A stretch of DNA of 64,000 nucleotides, taken from Leptobrachium leishanense (lineage: Eukaryota; Chordata; Amphibia; Anura; Megophryidae). This document shows positions 1 to 9,021 of this stretch, piece after piece. The stretch covers positions 404,680,959-404,744,958 of the forward strand of contig CM019063.1 of assembly GCA_009667805.1 (NCBI GenBank). Reading direction: 5' to 3'. The stretch's first letter is position 1. The number at the start of each line of letters is the position of its first letter. Below the pieces are notes generated by a model. The model saw only the letters and a program-made list of their open reading frames with translations. It ran no database searches and had not been told where the DNA came from. A program made the position numbers and the translations under genes.

Positions 1-770
1 GTTTTTTCCCTTGTGTTTCTGTTGCTGCCAAATCCTGGGTGGCCTCCCAGGGGTTAATTGGTGTTCTGTGTGCTGCTCACCTGTTTACCCTTGCCTTGAT
101 TCCCCTGACTATATTAGAGCAATGGTCTCCTTGCGTCCTGAGAGCTCCTTGCTGTGTTCCTGTTATCCTCCGTTTGTTCATCCTTGTTTAGTTTTTGCCT
201 CTGTTATTTCTGTTCCAGTTTATGTCAGTTCCTTTTATGTATTTAGTTCTGTCTATTGCTGTATTTTGGTTTGCTGTTTATGTTCCATTCTGATTCCCCG
301 GTTACCGATTTTGGCTTGGCTGACTTCCCTTCTGGTTCCTATTCCTATATCCTGTATGACGTACTCTCTCTGGTTATGACCTTTTGGCTTTCCTCTATAT
401 GACTACTCTATAGTATTTTCCTTGTCTGTACCGTTTCCAGGTAACCCTGTCATCTGTATACAACAAAAGACTCTGTACGGCTTCAAGGTAATACTTTCCT
501 TTAGATTAGATCCGGCTATCCTAAAGACCGGCCTTTCAGTGCAGGGAATTTTTGGTATTGCCGTACAGAGGTCTTTTGTTAACCCTGTGTTGCTTTCATC
601 TGTCCTTGCAGTTTACACTGAATCTCTGCATATAGGGGCTTCTCTCAGGAACCAGGGCCTCACCTTGCTGCGAGTTATATTCATAGGGATATATATACAG
701 ACCCACCACTTCCAAGGATCGGAGGGCAAGGATAGGGTGGTGCGTGCCTGGTGGTACTGCCACCGTGACA
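1..770 (+). mobile_element. 3' part of a Gypsy-type LTR (5' LTR of a damaged LTR element)
   Basis: The stretch ends in CACCGTGACA at 770, the usual TGTCA...TGACA type of LTR edge. Its last 299 bases (472-770) recur almost unchanged at 5932-6230 in the same orientation. The whole segment is also homologous, in reverse, to the solo LTR at 18194-19045, which has clean 5-bp target duplications. That comparison is what identifies this as an LTR. The LTR start lies left of the window. Open frames here (for example 11-379) are low-complexity C/L/S-rich readings of LTR sequence and are not genes. Confidence 0.7.
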
Positions 771-1206
771 TAATGACCCAGCCTTTATATAAGCCCGCAG
801 AGATGTGTACCGTGTCGGAAACCTTATTGCACATGTTTGAGGAATTTGTGGTTCACCTCAAAGGGTTACTGAGCCTGTGTCTAGACTCTGGCAATCAGGT
901 CTCATTTGAGAGCAGGGTTCGTGGTCCGCTTTCTCCTGATGAAAAGAACAGAAGACGTGAGTACAATATCTGTTTCTATTGTGCCAGTTCGTTGCACTTT
1001 TTGTCTGGCTGTCCCCTCAAGCCGGTGCGTCCTGGGGCTGGAGTGCCGGTGTGTCCTGGTGCTGGAGTGCCGGTGCGTCTCAAGACTTGTGGTGAGCCTG
1101 TGCGCCCTGATACTGGCCGAGTGCCAACTGTGCCCATGTCCCACAGTAAGGCCGCTAAAGCTAGACCACGCATGAGATCCACTGGCACCAGTTACAGCTG
1201 GGAATC

Positions 1207-1335
1207 AGAGGGTGCCAGACCACGTAGGGGGGTCTGACGGTGCCAGACCTAGCTGGGAGTCGGATAGTGCCAGACCACGTAGGGGATCTGATGGTGCCAG
1301 ACCCTGCGGGGAGTCAGATGGCACCAGACCCCACT
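1207..1335 (+). repeat. 27-28-bp minisatellite inside gag remnant
   Basis: Four to five imperfect copies of a unit beginning GGTGCCAGACC, alternating between CACGTAGGGG-like and GGGAGTC-like halves. The unit length is not a multiple of three throughout, and the gag frame stops here. It probably arose by slippage in the decaying element. Confidence 0.75.
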
Positions 1336-1625
1336 TTGAGTTCAGACCTCCTGAGAAATCCAGGTCTGAGAAAGAGGCACTTGAGTCTATGAAGGATGAA
1401 TCCTTTTTGGCCACAAGGCCAGAGGATGAAGTACCCATGGAGGTTATATCGCTCTGGGCATCCGATAATAAACCTCAGACTTATGTGAATACCTCTGATG
1501 GCTGTAGGGGTTTAAAGACACAACTGGCTGGTTCTGAGCAGTGACTGGCAGCCAAAAGACAGTCCCTACGTATTGTTACTGGGTGTATTACATGTAGAGC
1601 CGCAACCCCAGTGCCCATTGGCGGT

Positions 1626-1848
1626 AAGCCAGTCCTGTCTCCGTCTGGCAATGCGCAGCCAGTCCTGTCTCCGTCTGGCAATGCGCAGCCAGTCCTGTCT
1701 CCGTCTGGCAATGCGCAGCCAGTCCTGTCTCCGTCTGGCAATGCGCAGCCAGTCCTGTCTCCGTCTGGCAATGCGCAGCCAGTCCTGTATCCGTCTGGCA
1801 ATGCACAGCCAGTCCTGTCTCCGTCTGGCAATGCACAGCCAGTCCAGC
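1626..1848 (+). repeat. 30-bp minisatellite, about 7 copies
   Basis: Near-perfect tandem copies of a 30-bp unit containing CAGTCCTGTCTCCGTCTGGC. One frame encodes a ten-residue repeat, PVLSPSGNAQ. Copies differ at only a few positions (TCT to TAT, GCG to GCA), so the expansion is recent. It lies in the Gag-like region of the LTR element. Confidence 0.9.
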
Positions 1849-1975
1849 CGGGCAATGTGCTACCAATGTTGCCTGATCCTGGCACGATGCCAGCGGTAAC
1901 AGTAGTGATGTCTGATTCTGGTAAGCTGCCAGTCAGATCCATGGCAAAAAATAAAAGATGGTGTAGCGATATCAA

Positions 1976-3463
1976 TGTCCTTCACAGAAAACAATGTCCC
2001 GTTTGTAATCTTTTTCTCCAAGTTCTTTTCTTGTGATGTCCCTCAGAGAAAACACAGAGAATAGATCATAGTGCAACCTGTATAAAATATCATATATATG
2101 TAATCAAGGTGGTAGCACTCACATGAATTAGAACCCTCCTGGTTCTAGGTATGTTCACTTTAGGGATATTGTTGGCTTCCCAAAAACCTTTTCAGAGACG
2201 AATCATAGGATCCCCATCAGATTTCCAAGGATGGAAGTTGAACTCACTTCAGCAATACACGATAAGGATCAAATCAAGTTCCGTGTAAGTGGCTGATGAC
2301 AGGTGGTTGTAATCAGATAAAGCTCCGTGTAGGTAGCTAATAGTAGGAGATTCTCAAATAAAAGGAGGCTCCAAAAAACAGGATAAATTTTTTTTATAAA
2401 TTAAAAACAAATAGGCAAATAAACCAGAACGCGTTTCACCAATACATTAAAGTATCATAAGGCTTCCTCAGCTGGCTGATTTGAAATGGCCATATTATGG
2501 CTTATATACTTATTTCCATTGACTGTTATCCAATCACAGCCATCTAATTTGGCAAGAGATTGGGGCTGCCAATGGGAACTTGCTTTCAGTGTACATGGCC
2601 AATCTTAGTCATAGATTTTGGCCGGAAATAAATACACCCAATTAAATTTTAACTTTCGTTTTGTATAACCAATCCGATCGATGGAAAAACAAAACCTCGC
2701 GCATGCGCGCCGGCGTTCGGAGGTTTTACGAAAAATAATAATAAAACCCACATATATGCGCAAAAAACGAAGAACACGTCCAACGAAAAAACGGATCGTT
2801 TAAAAGGACGAAAACCCGCACATATGCGCTGGCATCGAGAGCTCTATAATTCAAACTGAGTTACAATCAATAAAAACGTAACTTTCAGTGTATAGAGTTG
2901 ATCATACGTTTGGCGGGAAATAGATACGTCCAATAGGATTTTTACTTTCGTTATGAATAACCAATCCGATCGATGGAAAAACGAAACCTCGTACATGCGC
3001 ACCATCGCTCGGAGGTTCCACACCAAAATAATAGAATAATAGAGCCCCATACATACGTACGAATTGCGTACGAAATACAACTGAACGGATCGTATTTCGA
3101 TTAAAAAACAAAACGAAAAAAACGCGCAAATGTGCTAGTATCGGAATTGAAAAACCGAATATATGGACAGAAGGTCCCATATAGGAGACCTAAAGCATAT
3201 TGTAATCTGCCCGTAAAAAACACTGATTTTCTGAATTATTTACATGGCAATCGGTAAAGACCTACTCCTATGTACATAGCTTAACAATATATTAAGGAGA
3301 TATTAGGGATGGAGTAAGTTAAACTCTCAGATGATAAATAAGTATACATAGACCCATAGATAAATGGCAGAACAGAAGTAATTAGCCGAAATCACCCAAA
3401 CCTATAAATGAAACCGCATCGGAAATAGGTATAAATCTCATACAAGAGAAAAAGGAGAACAAA
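1976..3463 (-). mobile_element. 3' untranslated/terminal region of Penelope-like element 1
   Basis: This is the non-coding part downstream of the minus-strand Penelope-like polymerase. It contains a hammerhead-like block (2433-2471), then about 2590-2880 and 2890-3170, two diverged copies of one unit in direct orientation. For example, AATCCGATCGATGGAAAAAC occurs at 2671 and 2963. The outer edge near 1976-2040 is uncertain because it merges into the gag remnant without a visible duplication. Confidence 0.6.
2433..2471 (-). ncRNA. Hammerhead-ribozyme-like motif of a Penelope-like element
   Basis: On the minus strand the order CTGAGGA ... short stem (GATAC/GTATT) ... GAAAC matches two of the conserved boxes of hammerhead ribozymes (CUGANGA and GAAA). 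Penelope-like elements are known to carry minimal hammerhead motifs in their terminal repeats. The outer stems were not verified, so activity is uncertain. Confidence 0.4.
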
Positions 3464-5446
3464 CTATAAAAAATGACATAACTCAAAATCTGAATTTAGT
3501 CCAGAAGGGATTAGTGTGTTAAGAGTATAGATCCATTTAATTTCTGCCTGGTGAATCTTTTTATTAAAATCACCACCTCTCCAATGACGTTCTACTTTTT
3601 GTATTGCAATGAATTCCATTCCTTCTGGAGATTGGCCGTGGGCGTTCTTGAAATGTGCTGATACTGAATGGGTTTCTAAACCTTTTGATATATTGTATAT
3701 ATGCTCCCTAATTCTGATGGACAAAAATCTTGTAGTATGTCCTATGTAATGTAATCCACAGGGACATGTAATTCTATATATGACATTTTTGGTTTTACAT
3801 GTAAGGACTCCCTTAATATTATATTGTCGAGAGTTATTGGTGAACTGAGATACAGTTAACTTTTTTAATTTCAAATTAACACATGCCGGGCAGAGCCCAC
3901 ATCGATAAAAACCCTCTTTAAGATTGAAGAAATTGTTAGTTTTAATCCCTGGATTTTTATGACTTTTAACCAGAATTTTTTTAATGTTGTTTGCTCCCCT
4001 ATTGACTAGTTTGGGCTTGTCTCCAATAAGATCTTTTAAGATTGGGTCTCGTTTGAGTAAATGCCAATTTTTTCTAATGATATGATGTATGGTTTTAGTG
4101 TGTATGTTGAAATCAGTAATAAACATGACATCATTATCATATAAGCTTTCATTTGATTTATATTTCAAGATGTCCTTTCTATCCAGAATACCAATTTCCT
4201 CAAAAGTCGTATCGAGGGATTCTTCCTTATAACCCTTTTCAATAAAGTCCAATTTTAGTTTATTGGCCTGCAGGGTAAATTGATCCATTTCCGTGCAATT
4301 CCGTCTTAATCGTTTAAACTGTCCTTTGGGGACGCCCTTTAGCCAGTGTTTGGCATGGCAGCTTGTTTGTTCAATATAAGTCCTAGTTTTTATGGAGTTA
4401 TTTTCAATATAGATGTTAAGATCGAGGAAATTAATAGATGTGGTACTAATATTACAGTCAAGAATTATTCCCCAATCATTTTGATTGAGGTGTTGAAAGA
4501 AAAGGGTCAAAGATTCTTCATTTCCCCTCCAAATGACAAGAATGTCATCAATGTACCTTTTATAGAGGACCAGGTTCTGCGCCCAGCCACGGTCCCCACA
4601 AACAAACTGGTTTTCCCAGTCTGCCATAAAAAGGTTCGCGTAGCTGGGCGCGAACCTGGTCCCCATAGTAATACCCTTTACCTGGAGGTAATATTGATCT
4701 CCAAATCTAAAAAAATTACGATTGAGAATAAGTTCAATACCTCTTAAGACAAAATCTGCATGTTCCCTTGTCACAGTAGGGTCATTGTCCAAAAATTTCC
4801 GGACTGCTCCACACCCTTTAATATGAGGTATCACACTATACAGAGATTGTACATCACATGTGGCCATAATAAAGCCTTCCTCCCATGTGATCTCCTGTAA
4901 TACCTGAAGCACGTTAATACTGTCCTTAAGGTATGATGGTAGGACCTTTACCATGGGTTGTAGAATGGTATCTATATACCTAGACAAATGACTAGTGACT
5001 GACTCAATGCCTGCTATAATAGGACGACCAGGAGGGTTATCTGGGTTTTTATGTAGTTTAGGTAACCAATAAAATACAGGGGTCATAGGAAAATTGACAT
5101 AAATATACTGATTTTCTTTCTCATTGATAACTTCAGATGCTAATCCATTTTCCAATAAAGATTTAATCTCATCTTGTACTTTCTGAGTGGGATCATGGTT
5201 AATAGATTTATATGTATCTGTGTCTGATAGAATTCTCATAGCTTCTTGATGATAGTTGGCTGCAGATAGAATAACTACCCCCCCCCCCTTGTCGGCCGGC
5301 TTAATCACAATTTTGTCATTTTCGCTTAATGTGGTAAGTGCATCTCTTTCTTTTTTAGTAAGATTTTGCCTTCCATGTTCTACTGATATTTGATCAATCT
5401 CTGATAGGACCACACTTTCAAAGGCCTTAATTGGGTCCGATAACAT
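3464..5446 (-). CDS. Penelope-like reverse transcriptase with GIY-YIG endonuclease (element 1)
   Basis: A 660-codon open frame. Residues 49-56 carry the KPADKGGG motif typical of Penelope-like RTs. LPKLHKN at 128-134 and PPGRPI at 138-143 follow, then motif A with the catalytic Asp near 198, motif B (GITMGTRFAPSYANLF, 258-273) and motif C, YIDD, at 298-301. The C-terminus (555-575) has a CPCGLHYIGHT signature, the GIY-YIG nuclease that nicks target DNA for reverse transcription. The protein would copy its own RNA into the genome. The ATG at 5446 is probably not the natural start: homologous N-terminal sequence continues upstream in another frame at 5493-5699. The catalytic motifs look intact, but the N-terminal frameshift suggests a dead copy. 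Confidence 0.9.
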   Translation of the reverse strand: MLSDPIKAFESVVLSEIDQISVEHGRQNLTKKERDALTTLSENDKIVIKPADKGGGVVILSAANYHQEAMRILSDTDTYKSINHDPTQKVQDEIKSLLENGLASEVINEKENQYIYVNFPMTPVFYWLPKLHKNPDNPPGRPIIAGIESVTSHLSRYIDTILQPMVKVLPSYLKDSINVLQVLQEITWEEGFIMATCDVQSLYSVIPHIKGCGAVRKFLDNDPTVTREHADFVLRGIELILNRNFFRFGDQYYLQVKGITMGTRFAPSYANLFMADWENQFVCGDRGWAQNLVLYKRYIDDILVIWRGNEESLTLFFQHLNQNDWGIILDCNISTTSINFLDLNIYIENNSIKTRTYIEQTSCHAKHWLKGVPKGQFKRLRRNCTEMDQFTLQANKLKLDFIEKGYKEESLDTTFEEIGILDRKDILKYKSNESLYDNDVMFITDFNIHTKTIHHIIRKNWHLLKRDPILKDLIGDKPKLVNRGANNIKKILVKSHKNPGIKTNNFFNLKEGFYRCGLCPACVNLKLKKLTVSQFTNNSRQYNIKGVLTCKTKNVIYRITCPCGLHYIGHTTRFLSIRIREHIYNISKGLETHSVSAHFKNAHGQSPEGMEFIAIQKVERHWRGGDFNKKIHQAEIKWIYTLNTLIPSGLNSDFELCHFL

Positions 5447-5492
5447 ATGTTTGGGATAAAAAGTTGATGTATTGTATTATTGTATTGTATTA

Positions 5493-5931
5493 TTAAGTGT
5501 ATCTCCCCATATCTGTTGTTCTCTCTAAAGGGGTCTTACTGAAGAACTTTTTCAGACATAATTTTCGTTTGAATTTTTGCAAATCCACATAGGTGTTAAA
5601 CTTATTAAGATTCTGACTCAGAGCAAATTTTAAACCTTTTTCTAGAACTTTAATTTCGCTATCTTGCAGGGTGACACCACTTAAATTAAAGATGCCCACA
5701 GATTTTAACGTCGTCCCCTTTTTTCTTCTTTGAAATATCCTCCTGCCTCCTCGTCTGCTCCTTCTAGATCTTCTTGGGTTCTTCTTTTTATGGATCGGCG
5801 GTTTGTTTGAATATCTGGTTCAAAAGGAACATTTCTTTCGTCCATATTCGACGGTGGATTTGTCGACGGTAGCCGAAAAACCTCCTCTCATATAGGGCAT
5901 TATATCTATTGGATAGAGGAATAGGAGCCGG
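5493..5931 (-). pseudogene. N-terminal part of Penelope-like element 1, frameshifted
   Basis: Minus-strand sequence at 5493-5699 encodes an IFNLSGVTL...EIKVLEKGLKFAL segment. This is the conserved N-terminal region found before the RT in Penelope-like proteins; the palindromic elements at 46-52 kb carry the analogous LSDIPLTADEIKLLSRGL. Upstream (5700-5890) an Arg/Lys-rich stretch (RRTRRxxRR type) is in yet another frame. The element ends abruptly at 5931, where LTR sequence begins. Confidence 0.65.
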
Positions 5932-6230
5932 TCTGTACGGCTTCAAGGTAATACTTTCCTTTAGATTAGATCCGGCTATCCTAAAGACCGGCCTTTCAGT
6001 GCAGGGAATCTTTGGTATTGCCGTACAGAGGTCTTTTGTTAACCCTGCGTTGCTTTCATCTGTCCTTGCAGTTTACACTGTATCTCTGCATATAGGGGCT
6101 TCTCTCAGGAACCAGGGCCTCACCTTGCTGCGAGTTATATTCATAGGGATATATATACAGACCGACCACTTCCAAGGATCGGAGGGCAAGGATAGGGTGG
6201 TGCGTGCCTGGTGGTACTGCCACCGTGACA
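5932..6230 (+). mobile_element. Partial 3' LTR of the first LTR element
   Basis: This is a copy of 472-770 starting at TCTGTACGG and ending CACCGTGACA, with only a few differences. Its right edge cuts straight into the hAT transposase reading frame, so the LTR element inserted into that hAT. The left half of this LTR is missing where the Penelope-like element abuts it, which implies a deletion or recombination at 5931/5932. Confidence 0.75.
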
Positions 6231-7574
6231 AGAGCCCCGTCTTGGATCCCTCCCAGCTGCAATCAGAGTTACCCAGTGTGCCGTGAAGGAAATGTAACGA
6301 CCCTGTCCATGCGTGCTGGACCACGTGTCTAAAGTGACATGCACCTTGCTGCTGACTGCCTTTCCCAATGACTGGATAACATTGTCTTCCACGTGCTGGT
6401 ATAGTGCTGGAATGGCCTTGCGTGAAAAGTAATGGTGTTTTGGAACCTGCCACTGTGGTACAGCGCATTCAGCAAATTCACGGAAGGGAGCAGAGTCCAC
6501 CAGCTGGAAAGGCAGCAGCTGCAATGCGAGTAATTTTGCTAAGCTGGCATTTAGACACTGTGCTTCGGGATGGTTGGGACTATATTTTTTCTTTCGCTGC
6601 AGCAGCTGCGGCAACGTAATCTGACTGCGTAAATCTTCAGCTACTGGGATGATGTCACATTGTGAGGAAGGACCTGCTGGTACATCCATTACTGTAGCAT
6701 CATCCCTGTCGGTGGAGGTTGTAGGCAATTGCATGGCAGGACATACAGTGTGGGTAGAGACAGATGAGGAGGAGGAGGACCTACGCAAAGTTTTGCCCCA
6801 ACGGGATGTGTGGCACTTGTTCATATGTCGCCTCAAGCACGTGGTACCCAAGTGTCTGGTGTTTATCCCACGCTTCAGCCTCCTCTGACATAGATTACAA
6901 ATAGCAATGGTGGGGTCTACTGCACATTTCTTAAAGAACTCCCAGACAGCAGAGTTCCTGCATGTGTTCTTTGAGACAACAGCGCTCTGCACCGGAGCAG
7001 CTCTGACATGTGATGCCTTGGACTGGCTAGTGCTACGGTTGGTCACAGAGGATGTTGTGCTCGTGTTTGCTGTGCCTCCTCCTCCTCCTCCTCCCCCTCC
7101 TCCTCACTTGATTTCTCAGTTCGATCTGGCACCCAGGTGGAGTCAGTGACCTCATCATCATCAATGTCATCTTCACCCCCTATCTCCTCATCACTGGAGC
7201 CAACTTGGCAGTATGCTGCAGCTGCTGGGGCAACATGAGTGCCAGTTATTTGTGTGTCATCACTGGCACCCCCTTCCTCTAGGTTGATTATACTCCCTTG
7301 CTCAACCTCAGAGATTGAATCAGAGCACTGTACTTGCTGCGCATCCTCAAGCAGCATGTCACTCTCATTGTCGTCAAACAAATCAGCTGACTCCTCCGTG
7401 TGTGATACCGAGGCTACGGCAGGAGTAGCTGTGGACATGGAGGCTGCATTAGATGCTTTGGCAGCTGAGGTGGACTGTAAAGCACTAGAAGCCTGGCTGG
7501 CAGAGGACTCGGAGGATGAGGATGGCTTGGTTAGCCAATCCACCAAGTCCTCTGTATGTAGCTGCTGCTGCTTA
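6231..7574 (-). pseudogene. hAT transposase (BED zinc finger), interrupted
   Basis: Reading right to left, 7597-7043 encodes a VDWLTKPSSSS segment and a long acidic Glu/Asp/Ser-rich stretch. A frameshift in a GAG-repeat near 7070-7090 moves the frame. Codons from 7046 down then give a BED-type zinc finger (AVWEFF...CNLCQRRL...LRRHMNKCH) and, further on, RKAIPALYQHVE and VHVTLDTWSS, the region of the first catalytic Asp of hAT transposases. The enzyme would cut the element's terminal inverted repeats and reinsert it with 8-bp duplications. The protein is truncated at 6230 by an LTR; the remaining catalytic Asp/Glu and the C-terminal dimerisation domain are not in the window. It cannot be functional. 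Confidence 0.8.
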
Positions 7575-8002
7575 AGGCTAGGGTCAGACGAGCGCATTTT
7601 TCACGTTGTCCGTGAAAAAGTGCGTTCGAACGAATGGACGTATTTTTTCACAGAATACGCGAGAGCGGTCATACGATGCGCATTTTCGGCCGTGATTTTG
7701 TACGGATCATCAATAAAACCCTTTTGCGTCTGGACTTTATGTTAGCCGGACGTGTGCAGCGTCTGACGTCTCCCAATCACGCAAACACGCCGCTATGCGG
7801 CCGCAGCGCACTCTGTACGTCAGTAGTAGCGGTTTGACGTTCTCGAAAAAATGCGTTCGTTGGCTACTTGCGTTGCACGGACGACCTTTCGTGCGGCCGT
7901 TCGTCATATGTTCCCCGGCATTGGACGTCATTTGCTGCTAGCACGGCCGTGATTTCGTGCGGCTAAACGCACGTGAAAAATGCGTTCGTCTGACCCTAGC
8001 CT
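7575..8002. mobile_element. TA-target MITE (family M1), copy 1, in hAT transposase
   Basis: Terminal inverted repeats AGGCTAGGGTCAGACG and CGTCTGACCCTAGCCT are flanked by TA on both sides (7573-7574, 8003-8004). Removing the element and one TA rejoins the transposase frame (GTG TAAGCAGCAG context). TA duplication fits Tc1/mariner-like mobilisation. Related copies are at 31311-31721 and about 32440-32895. It has no coding capacity. Confidence 0.85.
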
Positions 8003-8158
8003 TACACGGCCAGCACCAGTTAGAAAGAACAAGCGTGCCCCTGCAGAGGACGCACCATGTCCACCACGACCAGAGACACAGCCTCCCGACACAGGGGCTG
8101 CTTGCCCTCTTATCTGTGGCTGGGAGCGTCTGCCTGTCCTTTTTGTTCTTTCAGACAT
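8003..8158 (-). pseudogene. N-terminus of the same hAT transposase
   Basis: From an ATG at 8158 the minus strand reads MSERTKRTGRRSQ... through a Gly/Arg-rich basic stretch up to the MITE boundary. A basic N-terminus is common in hAT transposases, where it can serve as a nuclear localisation signal. It is separated from the rest of the gene only by the MITE at 7575-8002. GTGAGT directly downstream of the complementary ATG is coincidental on the other strand. Confidence 0.6.
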
Positions 8159-8289
8159 GGTGAGTGATATATAGATTAATATATACAGAACTCTGATTCA
8201 ACTCTGGTATAAAGATTTAAATAACTCTGGTATAACTCAGTGAGACACACGGATAGCTGGCAGCCAGTGACAAGAGACAGAGACAAGAG

Positions 8290-8790
8290 ACAGATCACCT
8301 TAATTCACAAGTGTTTTAAAGAAATTAGTGAGCCCCAAAATACAGCGTGGTACTGTTTGTATGACGAGACACAGATCACCTTAATTCACAAGTGTTTTAA
8401 AGAAATTAGTGAGCCCCAAAAAAAATTGCTGGCTGTGTGACGAGACACAGAAGATCACCTTAATTCCCAAGTGTTTTAAAGAAATTAGTGAGCCCCAAAA
8501 TACAGCGTGGTACTGTATGTATGACGAGACACAGATCACCTTAATTCCCAAGTGTTTTAAAGAAATTAGTGAGCCCCAAAATACAATGTGGTACTGTTTG
8601 TATGACGAGACACAGATCACCTTAATTCCCAAGTGTTTTAAAGAAATTAGTGAGCCCCAAAAAGATTTGCTGGCACAGTGACAAGACCCAGAAAATCTCC
8701 TCAATTCACAAATGTTTTAAATAAAGTTGTAAACCCCAAAAAAACTTGCTGGCACAGTGACAAGACACACCTCACCTAAATTCCCTGATA
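8290..8790 (-). repeat. About 80-bp tandem repeat, 6-7 copies, in hAT 5' region
   Basis: Units of roughly 76-84 bp share ACAGATCACCTTAATTC, GTGTTTTAAAGAAATTAGTG and AGCCCCAAAA. Inner copies are near-identical and the last two (8690-8790) are degenerate. The array sits upstream of the hAT transposase start, where subterminal repeats bound by transposase are common. That role is inference. Confidence 0.85.
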
Positions 8791-9021
8791 TTTGGTCGAA
8801 ATGAGACCCCCCCAGTAGCGTGGCAGACCGGCAGTAACAACACACACAACTATCTCCTTTGAAATCTCCTCTGAAATGCGTGCAGAAACGCTGCGTGGAA
8901 ACCTTATACAGTGTGCTGCGGGACTTAGCTCTGTGAGCCCATGATTGGGCAAAATTTGCCCAATCAGGACTCTGAGCGGTGATTGGCATAGTGTTCAACC
9001 AGTCTTGCACCAGACCTGTGG
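8791..9021 (-). mobile_element. hAT 5' internal sequence
   Basis: Non-coding sequence between the tandem array and the LINE insertion. It includes a short inverted repeat, ATTGGGCAAAATTTGCCCAAT near 8943. It is assigned to the hAT because the same element resumes beyond the LINE at 11050. Confidence 0.4.

Larger units (their letters stand above)
771..1975 (+). pseudogene. Retrotransposon Gag remnant with CCHC zinc knuckle
   Basis: Directly after the LTR edge an open frame runs to 1237. It reads through an MFEEFVVHLK segment and an RRREYN lead-in to a zinc knuckle, C-X2-C-X4-H-X4-C, encoded at 971-1012. In Gypsy-type Gag proteins this knuckle binds the element's RNA during particle assembly. 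The usual large capsid domain is missing, and the frame breaks at 1237 inside a degenerate 27-28-bp tandem repeat. Coding-like sequence continues in another frame to about 1544 (SMKDESFLATRPEDEVP) and then into a decapeptide array. I see no protease or polymerase for this element, so it is internally deleted. The family assignment rests on the knuckle and the adjacent LTR; an ERV-type Gag is possible. Confidence 0.5.

Noticed and set aside
902..1237. Overlapping frames opposite the gag remnant
   Set aside because: Shadows of the zinc-knuckle region and minisatellite; no independent features.
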